Shown here: positions 1 through 6,915 of the stretch, one piece after another
Numbering within the stretch: position 1 is the stretch's first letter
Layout of the letters: each line of letters begins with the position of its first letter
Source of the DNA: Micromonospora yasonensis
Lineage (GTDB): Bacteria; Actinomycetota; Actinomycetes; Mycobacteriales; Micromonosporaceae
Direction of reading: 5' to 3'
DNA length: 47,915 nt
Assembly (NCBI RefSeq): GCF_026013475.1
Contig: NZ_JAPDPH010000030.1
Location: 1-47,915 of the forward strand
The notes under the pieces: generated by a model
What the model was told of the DNA's origin: nothing
What the model saw: the letters and a program-made list of their open reading frames with translations, nothing else
The model's database searches: none
Program-made: the position numbers and the translations under genes

Positions 1-1
1 C

Positions 2-2191
2 GGCGCGCCCAGCCAGCCGGCGTTCCCGGGCACGGCGGCAGACGAGCCACCGGTGGGGGAGACACCCGTCGCGGACCCGGACGCCGTCGACCCGTCGTCC
101 GACCTCATCGGACCGGGCGGGGTGACGACCGGGTCGGACCCGGACGCCGGCGACCCGGGGAGCCTGCTGGTCGGCGCGGCCGTGGTGGTCGACACCGCCG
201 GTGCCGCCGACGCGCCGCCGCTGCCCCCGCCCGACCCCGACGACGCGTACGCGGAGGCGGCGCGGGACGTGCTGCGCGGGATGACCGCCTCGGCGCGGGA
301 GCCGATCGCCGGGGGCCGGCACAAGGTGTTCGGCCGGGCCGACCTGGCCGTCATCCCGACCACCTCCACGATCGCCTCCCACCTGCCTCGGGCGGTCGGC
401 ATGGGACTCGCCCTGGAACGGCTGCGCCGGGTCGGCAACCCGGCACGCGTCGACGGTGATACCGCCGGTACGCCCTGGCCGTCGGACGCCATCGTGGTCT
501 GCTCGTTCGGCGACGCCTCGGTCAACCACGCCACCGCCACCGCCGCGTTCAACACCGCCGGCTGGTACGACCACACCGGCCTGCGCATCCCGGTCCTCTT
601 CGTCTGTGAGGACAACGGGCTCGGGATCAGCGTCCGCTCGCCGAAGGGCTGGGTCGAGGCGACCCTGCGGGCCCGACCGGGGATCCGCTACTTCGCCGCC
701 GACGGCACCGATCCGGTCGAGGCGTACCGGGTGGCGGGGGAGGCGGCGGGCTGGGTGCGCCGGCATCGGCGCCCGGCCGTGCTGCACCTGCGCACCGTAC
801 GGCTGATGGGCCACGCCGGGGCGGACGCCGAGTCCGCGTACCGGAGCCCCGGCGAGATCGCCGCGGACGTCGCGCGGGACCCGCTGCTGGCCACCGCGCG
901 GACCCTGATCGAGGCGGGCTTCGCCAGCGGCGACGAACTGCTGGCCCGGTACGACGAGCGCGGCTGGCAGATCCGCCGGATCGCCGAGGACGTGCTCGAC
1001 GAGCCGAAGCTGGCGTCCCCGGCCGAGGTGGTGGCGGAACTGGCCCCGCGCCGGCCGGTCCGCGTCGCCCGGGCGGTGGCCGACATGGCGGCCCGCGCGG
1101 CCGGTCCCGGCGCGGGCGCCCGGGCCGAGGCGTTCGGCGGCCGGCCGCCGGAACTGGCCGGGCCGCTGACTCTGGCGCAGAGCATCAACGCGGCGCTCGC
1201 CGACGGCATGCTGGACCACCCGGGAATGGCCGTCTTCGGCGAGGACGTGGCCGCCAAGGGCGGGGTGTACGGGGTGACGAAGGGGCTGCGGGACAAGTTC
1301 GGCGCGGCTCGGGTCTTCGACACGCTGCTCGACGAGACCTCCATCCTCGGGCTCGGGCTGGGGGCCGGCGTGGCCGGCATGCTGCCGGTGCCGGAGATCC
1401 AGTACCTGGCGTACCTGCACAACGCCGAGGACCAGTTGCGGGGCGAGGCGGCCACCATGCGGTTCTTCTCCCGGGGGGCGTTCCGCAATCCGATGGTGGT
1501 CCGGGTCGCCGGGCTGGCCTATCAGGAGGGGTTCGGCGGCCACTTCCACAACGACAACTCCGTGGCGGTGCTCCGGGACGTGCCGGGGCTGGTGATCGCC
1601 GTGCCGGCCCGGCCCGACGACGCCGCGCCCATGCTGCGTACCTGCCTGGCCGCCGCGGCGGTGGACGGCACGGTCTCCGTCTTCCTGGAGCCGATCGCGC
1701 TCTACCACACCCGCGATCTCTACACCGAGGGCGACGGCGAGTGGCTGGGCGAGTACGCCGAACCGGGCGCCTGGGCCGCCGGGCACGTCCCGGTCGGCCG
1801 GGCCCGGGTGTACGGGGTCGGCTCCGCCGAGGACGTCACGATCATCACGTTCGGCAACGGGGTACGGATGTCGCTGCGTGCCGCGGCCACGCTCGCCGAC
1901 GAGGGCATCGGCACCCGGGTGGTGGACCTGCGCTGGATCGCGCCGTTGCCGGTGGCGGACATCATCCGGGAGGCCTCGGCCACCGGCCGGGTGCTGGTCG
2001 TGGACGAGACCCGCCGGTCCGGCGGGGTGGGCGAGGGGGTGATCGCCGCGCTGGTGGATGCCGGATACGTCGGCGCGGCGCGGCGGGTGGCCGGACTTGA
2101 CTCGTTTGTACCATTAGGTCCGGCGGCGCGTCAGGTTCTGGTCTCTGCGGAAGCCATTACCCAGGGTGCCCGTACGCTGCTGGCACGGTAA
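2..2191 (+). CDS. 2-oxoacid dehydrogenase E1, fused alpha and beta subunits (5' partial)
   Basis: Thiamine-diphosphate-dependent decarboxylase subunit of a branched-chain or related 2-oxoacid dehydrogenase complex, with alpha-like and beta-like halves in one chain. The frame is open to the left edge of the window, so the true start is probably outside; an internal GTG at 53 is a possible but unconvincing start. The alpha half shows the ThDP motif beginning FGDASVN near base 508 and ending in CEDN near 610. The beta half starts near 1140 and carries VFGEDVAAKGG, LLDETSILGLGLGAG and GGHFHNDNS. Before the alpha core, bases 60-250 encode a Pro/Asp/Gly-rich low-complexity stretch with a near-repeat (DPDAVDPSS / DPDAGDPGS) that I do not expect in this family; it may be an insertion. 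The next gene is DUF3052. The family is clear; the substrate cannot be read from sequence. Confidence 0.85.
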   Translation, partial: GAPSQPAFPGTAADEPPVGETPVADPDAVDPSSDLIGPGGVTTGSDPDAGDPGSLLVGAAVVVDTAGAADAPPLPPPDPDDAYAEAARDVLRGMTASAREPIAGGRHKVFGRADLAVIPTTSTIASHLPRAVGMGLALERLRRVGNPARVDGDTAGTPWPSDAIVVCSFGDASVNHATATAAFNTAGWYDHTGLRIPVLFVCEDNGLGISVRSPKGWVEATLRARPGIRYFAADGTDPVEAYRVAGEAAGWVRRHRRPAVLHLRTVRLMGHAGADAESAYRSPGEIAADVARDPLLATARTLIEAGFASGDELLARYDERGWQIRRIAEDVLDEPKLASPAEVVAELAPRRPVRVARAVADMAARAAGPGAGARAEAFGGRPPELAGPLTLAQSINAALADGMLDHPGMAVFGEDVAAKGGVYGVTKGLRDKFGAARVFDTLLDETSILGLGLGAGVAGMLPVPEIQYLAYLHNAEDQLRGEAATMRFFSRGAFRNPMVVRVAGLAYQEGFGGHFHNDNSVAVLRDVPGLVIAVPARPDDAAPMLRTCLAAAAVDGTVSVFLEPIALYHTRDLYTEGDGEWLGEYAEPGAWAAGHVPVGRARVYGVGSAEDVTIITFGNGVRMSLRAAATLADEGIGTRVVDLRWIAPLPVADIIREASATGRVLVVDETRRSGGVGEGVIAALVDAGYVGAARRVAGLDSFVPLGPAARQVLVSAEAITQGARTLLAR

Positions 2192-2302
2192 ATTCCGTTC
2201 CACCCGGTGCGCCACTTGCGCGGGGAGCCACAACTGTGTGGACTTGGCCCGACGGCATCGGACGACGCCGCGAGCAGGGATGAGATGAGGAGGCACGCGA
2301 CA

Positions 2303-2740
2303 GTGAGCGCGACCGCTGGTCAGGCCGCCGACGGGGTACGCAGCCTGGCGGACCGGTTCGGGATCGAGCCGGGAATGGTCGTCATGGAGATGGGGTACGA
2401 CGAGGACGTCGACCAGGATCTCCGGGACGCCCTGACCGATCGCTCTGGAGAACTCGTCGACGAGGACACCGACGAGGTGGTCGACGCGGTTCTGGTCTGG
2501 TACCGCGACGGCGACGGCGACCTCTTCGAGCTCCTCGTCGACGCCCTAGGACCCCTGGCCGACGCCGGTGTGGTCTGGGTCCTGACGCCCAAAGCCGGCC
2601 GGGACGGCCACGTCGAGCCGAGCGAGGTCGCGGAGAGCGCGCAGACCGCGGGCCTCCAGCAGACCTCCACGATCAACGCCGGCCGCGACTGGAGCGGCGC
2701 CCGCCTCGTGCTGCGCCGCGGGTCGAAGAGCAGGAAGTAA
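2303..2740 (+). CDS. DUF3052 family protein
   Basis: A 145-residue acidic protein of the actinobacterial DUF3052 family; its function is not established. GTG at 2303 is chosen because AGGAGG at 2288-2293 sits nine bases upstream and the protein then begins VSATAGQAADGVRSLADRFG, the usual family start. Earlier in-frame ATGs at 2207 and 2285 would place that ribosome site inside the gene. The body contains GMVVMEMGYDEDVDQDLRDA, and the C-terminal part ends in SGARLVLRRG. In mycobacteria the DUF3052 gene also neighbours ahpE (Rv2239c/Rv2238c), and the same order is seen here, which supports the call. No membrane segment or signal peptide is visible. Confidence 0.9.
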   Translation: MSATAGQAADGVRSLADRFGIEPGMVVMEMGYDEDVDQDLRDALTDRSGELVDEDTDEVVDAVLVWYRDGDGDLFELLVDALGPLADAGVVWVLTPKAGRDGHVEPSEVAESAQTAGLQQTSTINAGRDWSGARLVLRRGSKSRK

Positions 2741-2752
2741 CCGGCCGGACCG

Positions 2753-2778
2753 CACCCGGCGGCCGCCGTCGCCGGGTG
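2753..2778 (+). terminator. hairpin between DUF3052 gene and ahpE
   Basis: Inverted repeat CACCCGGCG / CGCCGGGTG, nine perfect base pairs with an 8-base loop, just after the DUF3052 stop. There is no T-run, as is usual in very GC-rich genomes. It would separate the DUF3052 and ahpE transcripts. Confidence 0.45.
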
Positions 2779-2819
2779 TGGCAGGCTGATCGTCTCCAGA
2801 CCTGACCCGAGGAGTACGC

Positions 2820-3287
2820 ATGCCCATCGAGGTTGGCGCCGAGGCGCCCGACTTCGTGCTCAAGGACCAGAACAACCAGGAGGTCCGGCTCGCCGACTTC
2901 CGCGGCAAGCGCACCGTGCTGCTGGTGTTCTACCCGCTCGCCTTCACCGGCGTCTGCCAGGGCGAGCTCTGCGAGGTCCGGGACAACCTCAACGAGTACG
3001 TCAACGACGATGTGCAGGTGCTGACCGTCAGCGTCGACTCGGTCTACGCCCACAAGATCTGGGCCGACCGGGAGGGCTACCAGTTCCCGCTGCTGGCCGA
3101 CTTCTGGCCGCACGGGGCGGTGGCCCAGGCGTACGGCGTCTTCAACGACGTCGCGGGCATCGCCAACCGGGGCACCTTCGTCATCGACAAGGCCGGCGTG
3201 GTCCGGTTCGCCGAGATGAACATGCCCGGCGAGGCCCGGGATCAGCAGGCCTGGCGCAAGGCCCTCGCCGAGGCCGTCGCCGCCTGA
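2820..3287 (+). CDS. ahpE: AhpE-type peroxiredoxin
   Basis: Cytosolic thiol peroxidase that reduces hydroperoxides, 155 residues, the usual AhpE length. The peroxidatic cysteine is Cys46 in LAFTGVCQGELC. The active-site proline and threonine are Pro39 and Thr43, and HKIW, LLADFWPHGAVAQAYGVFN and GIANRGTFVID match mycobacterial AhpE closely. A second cysteine, Cys51, lies five residues after the peroxidatic one; the mycobacterial protein, as I recall it, is a one-Cys enzyme without it, so Cys51 could be a resolving residue. ATG at 2820 follows GAGGAG at 2809-2814. The gene lies between DUF3052 and tRNA-Val, a layout shared with other actinobacteria. Confidence 0.93.
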   Translation: MPIEVGAEAPDFVLKDQNNQEVRLADFRGKRTVLLVFYPLAFTGVCQGELCEVRDNLNEYVNDDVQVLTVSVDSVYAHKIWADREGYQFPLLADFWPHGAVAQAYGVFNDVAGIANRGTFVIDKAGVVRFAEMNMPGEARDQQAWRKALAEAVAA

Positions 3288-3292
3288 TCCCA

Positions 3293-3323
3293 CTCCGAGG
3301 TACACCCGTCGACCGGGTCGGAG
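3293..3323 (+). terminator. compound hairpin after ahpE
   Basis: Outer arms CTCCGA / TCGGAG enclose a second stem ACCCG / CGGGT with loop TCGAC. It begins a few bases after the ahpE stop and precedes the tRNA gene, so it probably ends the ahpE transcript. Confidence 0.4.
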
Positions 3324-3370
3324 GCCGGCAGGTAAGCTTGCCGAACTCCGGCCCGCCGTACGGGCGTTCC

Positions 3371-3445
3371 GGGCGCGTAGCTCAGTGGGAGAGCACTCGC
3401 CTTACAAGCGAGGGGTCGCAGGTTCGAAACCTGCCGCGCCCACCA
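3371..3445 (+). tRNA. tRNA-Val (anticodon UAC)
   Basis: Complete cloverleaf of 75 bases including an encoded CCA. Acceptor arms are GGGCGCG (3371-3377) and CGCGCCC (3435-3441), with discriminator A at 3442 and CCA at 3443-3445. The anticodon stem CTCGC / GCGAG (3396-3400, 3408-3412) holds the loop CTTACAA, giving anticodon TAC at 3403-3405, which reads valine GUA. The T loop is the standard GGTTCGAAACC. The 3' end is not duplicated elsewhere in the window, so there is no sign of an element inserted here. Confidence 0.97.
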
Positions 3446-3626
3446 CCAACCAGCAGCGGAAACCGCCCCGTGAAGTTCATTCCCCGGCGATGACATCAAG
3501 GTTGGCGCGCGAGTAGATCGTCAGGGTGATCTGGCCGGAACGAGGCCGGGCCGGTTGACGGCGATGTCACACCGCGTCACCGGATACCGGGTTGCCTGCT
3601 CGCTACGCCTGCGAAACCCTCTTCGC
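3446..3626. other. intergenic region without a recognised feature
   Basis: I see no gene, strong hairpin or repeat between the tRNA and the GNAT gene. The frame that opens at 3555 upstream of the GNAT start encodes residues unlike the family and is taken as non-coding. Confidence 0.4.
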
Positions 3627-4208
3627 ATGATCGAAACACGTGTGCTCGGCGAGGGCGATTGGAAGATGTGGCGGGAACTGCGGCTCGCTGCGCTGGCGGA
3701 GGCCGGGTACGCCTTCGGTTCCCAGTTGGCGGACTGGCAGGGCGACGGCGACCGCGAGGAACGCTGGCGCGATCGACTGGCCATCCCCGGCTCGAACAAC
3801 ATTGTGGCGATGCTCGACGGGCAAGTCGTCGGGATGGTCAGCGGGGTGCCGGCCGACCACGACGGGGTTGTCGAGCTGATCTCGATGTACGTGGCACCTG
3901 TGGGGCGTGGTCAAGGCGTGGGCGACCACCTCGTGGGGGCGATCGAGCAGTGGGCCCGGCTGGCGGGCGCGCGGACGCTGCGGCTGGCCGTTGTCGCGGG
4001 CAACAAGAACGCCTGGGCCCTCTACCAGCGGAACGGCTTCCGTGACACGGGTGAACTCGGCGACCTCATGCCCGATGGAGTACGCCGCGAGCACATCATG
4101 ACCAAGAGCCTCCATCAAGCGGAGTCACCGCGTAACCCATCAACCAGGATCGGACAGGCCCCTGATCCGATCAGGAATCGAGAAGCGGCCGGGTGTCGTC
4201 GGCCCTAG
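3627..4208 (+). CDS. GNAT family N-acetyltransferase
   Basis: Predicted acetyl-CoA-dependent acetyltransferase, 193 residues; the substrate is unknown. The acetyl-CoA loop is visible as YVAPVGRGQGVGDHLV, and the C-terminal GNAT signature as NKNAWALYQRNGFRDTGE. ATG at 3627 gives MIETRVLGEGDWKMWRELRL, a typical GNAT N-terminus; the earlier ATG at 3555 adds 24 arginine-rich residues without family resemblance. About 30 residues after the GNAT fold (from HQAESPRNP) look like a non-conserved tail. Base composition is slightly less GC-rich than the neighbours, and the gene follows a tRNA, so recent acquisition is possible but unproven. Confidence 0.82.
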   Translation: MIETRVLGEGDWKMWRELRLAALAEAGYAFGSQLADWQGDGDREERWRDRLAIPGSNNIVAMLDGQVVGMVSGVPADHDGVVELISMYVAPVGRGQGVGDHLVGAIEQWARLAGARTLRLAVVAGNKNAWALYQRNGFRDTGELGDLMPDGVRREHIMTKSLHQAESPRNPSTRIGQAPDPIRNREAAGCRRP

Positions 4209-4266
4209 CCTTCCTTGAGACGGCCGGCATCGCGCCGAGCCTTGAGCGTCGAAAGGCAGCCCGGAA

Positions 4267-4716
4267 ATGCCCGCGAAGAATGCCAAGACCGAGTCCGACG
4301 GCTTCAGTGCCGAGGAGCGTGCCGCGATGAAGGCGCGCGCCGCCGAGCTGCGCGCCGAGGGCAAGAAGGGCGCCAAGAAGGCCGACGGGCTGCAAGCGGT
4401 CCTCGACAGCATCGCGAAGATGGCGCCGGAGGACCGTGCGCTCGCCGAGCGCGTGCATGTGACGGTGACCACCACCGCTCCCGAGCTGTCGCCAAAGACC
4501 TGGTACGGGATGCCCGCCTACGCGAACGCGGACGACAAGGTCCTCGTCGCCTTCAAGAACTCGGGCAAGTTCAACACCCGCTACTCGACCCTGGAATTCC
4601 AGGACGTGGCCAACCTTGACGACGGTGACATGTGGCCGGTGTCGTACGCGATCCAGAAGTGGAGCCCCGCCGTAGAGCAGAAGGTCATCGAACTGGTGAA
4701 GGCCGCGGTCTCCTGA
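4267..4716 (+). CDS. DUF1801-like (YdhG/YjbR fold) protein
   Basis: A 149-residue soluble protein. Residues 1-40 are charged and Lys/Ala-rich (ERAAMKARAAELRAEGKKG) and probably helical. The following part, with SPKTWYGMPAYANADDKVLVAF and a C-terminal WSPAVEQKVIELVKAAVS helix, resembles the DUF1801/YdhG group, whose biochemical role is unclear. ATG at 4267 is the first start with family-like sequence. The gene stands alone, 58 bases after the GNAT gene on the same strand. It could be co-transcribed with it; no strong terminator separates them. Confidence 0.7.
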   Translation: MPAKNAKTESDGFSAEERAAMKARAAELRAEGKKGAKKADGLQAVLDSIAKMAPEDRALAERVHVTVTTTAPELSPKTWYGMPAYANADDKVLVAFKNSGKFNTRYSTLEFQDVANLDDGDMWPVSYAIQKWSPAVEQKVIELVKAAVS

Positions 4717-4814
4717 CCGTTGGCGCAATCGCCCCGCGCGGCGGTCTCGCGACTCGCGCGTGGGCCTTAGGCGGGCTGGCGCGAGGCGCTGGCGTGGGCG
4801 CCGTGGCCCTCGGG

Positions 4815-5228
4815 TCAGTTCTCGGGCGAGCCCCGGTCGGTCGCCGGCTTCGAACCCTCCGTCAACCCGGCCGCTTCAGCGCGCGCCTGGTCCACGATCC
4901 GGCGGGCCGCCGACCGGGCCTCCGACAGCATGCGCTCGGCCTCGCGCTCGGCCGTGGTCCGATGGTTGTCGGCCTGTTCCTGAGCCAGTCGAAGGATCTG
5001 CTCGACTCTGGTACCCAGCCCGGAGAGGGTCGGGCGCTCCGCCGGCGGCTGGACGATTGCCTCCCCGCTGACCGCATCCGCCCCCGAGCCGAACATGGAC
5101 AGCACAACGCCCGCCACGCCGACGACGATGCCAGGCCAGATCGCGGCCGCGCCGAGGTAGGCGCCGCCCACGGCACCGACCCCGAGCCCGACCAGCAGCG
5201 CCGAGAACGACTTGCCGGCTCTCCCCAT
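4815..5228 (-). CDS. small membrane protein with C-terminal coiled coil
   Basis: A 137-residue protein of unknown function. Residues 1-50 form one or two membrane segments (FSALLVGLGVGAVGGAYLGAAAIWPGIVVGVAGVVLSMFG). The rest is a charged helix, roughly from GLGTRVEQILRLAQEQADNHRT to RRIVDQARAEAAG, in the style of DivIVA-like or ATP-synthase-b-like coiled coils. ATG at 5228 is preceded on the minus strand by GGGAGGGG; longer starts to 5285 lack a ribosome site and add a Met/Arg-rich stretch. It is divergent from the M23 peptidase gene, which suggests but does not prove an envelope role. Confidence 0.6.
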   Translation of the reverse strand: MGRAGKSFSALLVGLGVGAVGGAYLGAAAIWPGIVVGVAGVVLSMFGSGADAVSGEAIVQPPAERPTLSGLGTRVEQILRLAQEQADNHRTTAEREAERMLSEARSAARRIVDQARAEAAGLTEGSKPATDRGSPEN

Positions 5229-5445
5229 CGGCCCCTCCCGACATCGCATGCTGCCCATCCGATCCGTTCCACGGTCCCAGGCCACGTCAAACCGGGGCTT
5301 CTGCCGCTACCTCCGGCCGGGACCGCGGCGCGAATTGCCCCGGTCGGGCATCCTGGGGCACGTGTCGGCGGACCGGTTCCAGCAGGATCGCCCGACCGGC
5401 CGCTCCGGCCGGATGGAGTGCCGCGCCGGTGATGGGGAGTTCGTG

Positions 5446-6198
5446 ATGAGCCGTGCCGCCAGCCCGTCGGGATCGACACAGCCGGTGGTGCTGCGGCTCC
5501 CGTTCCAGGGCACCTGGATCGTGCGCAACAGTCCGGCCCGTCGGGTCCCGAGTCACGGTACCCACGCCTTCGGCGCGAGCCACGCCATCGACTTCGTCGC
5601 CGTCCGCGACGGGCGGACGGCAGCCGTGCGGGACTGGCGGACCACCTGGTCGGTCGAACCGGTGGACCGGTTCTACGCCTTCGACCAGCCGATCGTCGCG
5701 CCCGCCGCCGGCCGGGTCGTATCCGCGCGGGACGGCGAGCCGGACCTGGTGGCCCGGCGCTCGCCGCTCGCCGGCGTCCGGTATGCATTGACCCAGGCGT
5801 CGCGGGCCCGGCAGGGTGCCCGTGGGCTCGCCGGCAACCACGTCGTCCTCGACCTGGCCGACGGCGGGCCCTACCTGGTGGTCGCCCACCTGCGTCGCGG
5901 CACGGTGGCGGTGCGACCGGGCGAGGTGGTGGCCGCCGGCCAGCCGCTGGGCCGGTGCGGCAACTCGGGCAACTCCACCCAGCCCCACGTGCATCTTCAG
6001 GTGATGGACGACGTCGACCCGTTCACGGCCGCCGGCGTGCCGATCGTCTTCCGCGACTACCGCGTCCGTCGTCGCGGCGGTGCCGAGGAGTTGGTGCGCA
6101 ACGGCGTGCCGGACAACGGCGACATCGTCGAAGCGGTCGGGCCTGCCAGCTCACCTGACGCGGGTCACTCCGGCCGGGGATCGTCCGGCATGGCGTAG
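5446..6198 (+). CDS. M23-family (LytM-like) metallopeptidase
   Basis: Peptidoglycan-hydrolase-type zinc peptidase fold, 250 residues. The core is visible as SHGTHAFGASHAIDFVAV, then PIVAPAAGRVVSARDGE, GNHVVLDLADGGPYLVVAHLRR and PGEVVAAGQPLGRCGNSGNST, ending in the HxH motif of PHVHLQV. The first zinc-ligand region is slightly unusual because the histidine of SHAID lies three, not four, residues before the aspartate. ATG at 5446 follows GGGGAG; GTG at 5443 is possible. No signal peptide is visible, so the protein may be cytoplasmic, leave by another route, or have a start I misjudge. It runs into a pseudogene region downstream. Confidence 0.75.
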   Translation: MSRAASPSGSTQPVVLRLPFQGTWIVRNSPARRVPSHGTHAFGASHAIDFVAVRDGRTAAVRDWRTTWSVEPVDRFYAFDQPIVAPAAGRVVSARDGEPDLVARRSPLAGVRYALTQASRARQGARGLAGNHVVLDLADGGPYLVVAHLRRGTVAVRPGEVVAAGQPLGRCGNSGNSTQPHVHLQVMDDVDPFTAAGVPIVFRDYRVRRRGGAEELVRNGVPDNGDIVEAVGPASSPDAGHSGRGSSGMA

Positions 6199-6349
6199 CG
6201 AGGGCGGTGGCGTCGTCCGTGCGTCCGGTCGCCGCGTACGCCAGACCGGGGACCTGCTGTCGACCAGCAGTGTCCCGACGTCGCCGGGTCACCGTCGGGC
6301 GGCCTCCGGATCGGGGGACGGCTCCGGGTGGGGTGGTATTCCCGCCGGT

Positions 6350-6676
6350 CGCCCGCGCACCGGCAGCTCGCTGCTCTGCGGCCTGCTCGCCTCGACCGGG
6401 GTCGCCGGCCGGCCGGAGGCGTACTTCCGGGTGGCCCAGGCGGTGTCCTGGCTGCGCGCCGAGCAGACCCAGCTCTGGTACGTCGGCGACGCCGGCGCGA
6501 ACGGCCGGGCACCGCGGTACGACCTGGACGGCATCGACGAGCTGCTCGGGACCATCGAGGCGCACCAGGCCGCCTGGGACGAGTGGTTCACCGCGTACCG
6601 GATCGTCCCGCACCGGGTCCGGTACGAGGATCTGGCGGCGGACCACTGGATCGCCCGTCACCGGTCCGGGACGTGA
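6350..6676 (+). pseudogene. remnant of an Stf0-type sulfotransferase
   Basis: Residues PRTGSSLLCGLLASTGVAGRPEAYFR match the PAPS-binding N-terminus of Stf0 sulfotransferases. They are joined directly to VAQAVSWLRAEQTQLWYVGD and DLDGIDELLGTIEAHQAAWDEWF, which in the family lie far downstream. About 70-100 residues between the two blocks are missing. The 3' end is also lost: after YEDLAADHWIARH the frame stops, where a helical C-terminus is expected. There is no ATG or GTG in frame just before the motif. I read this as a gene with an internal deletion and lost ends. Intact relatives sulfate carbohydrates such as trehalose in mycobacteria; nothing can be said about the substrate here. Confidence 0.65.
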
Positions 6677-6751
6677 CCTTGACCACCCTCACCCGGCGGC
6701 GACGCGTAGGGGCAGGTCATCGGTCGTTACCCGGCGGTTAAAGTGGGTGTT

Positions 6752-6808
6752 GCGAAGTCGCGCTCCGATCAGGGTGCGGCTTCGTAGCGCTTCACGGGAT
6801 CCGTGGAG
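6752..6808 (+). promoter_or_regulatory. structured leader upstream of purine permease
   Basis: Two stem-loops lie in the 239-base gap before the permease gene. The first pairs GCGAAGTCGC (6752-6761) with GCGGCTTCGT (6776-6785), ten pairs with two G-U. The second pairs CTTCACGG (6790-6797) with CCGTGGAG (6801-6808) over a 3-base loop. The consensus of the classical purine riboswitch is not recognisable. It may be a regulatory leader or simply a stable 5' UTR. Confidence 0.35.
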
Positions 6809-6915
6809 CCCAGCCGTTCCGACGTTCTCCGGGCCAACCGAATCGGAGTGGCTGCACCCCCACCGCCCGACCGGCGCGTCCGGCGGGCCAACCCGGAACG
6901 GAGTAAGTCCACGCC

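Noticed and set aside
3242..3499. Minus-strand frame of 85 residues containing ARQVSNLRPLACKASALPL
   Set aside because: It is antisense to tRNA-Val. This peptide is a well-known false protein produced by translating the reverse strand of tRNA genes.
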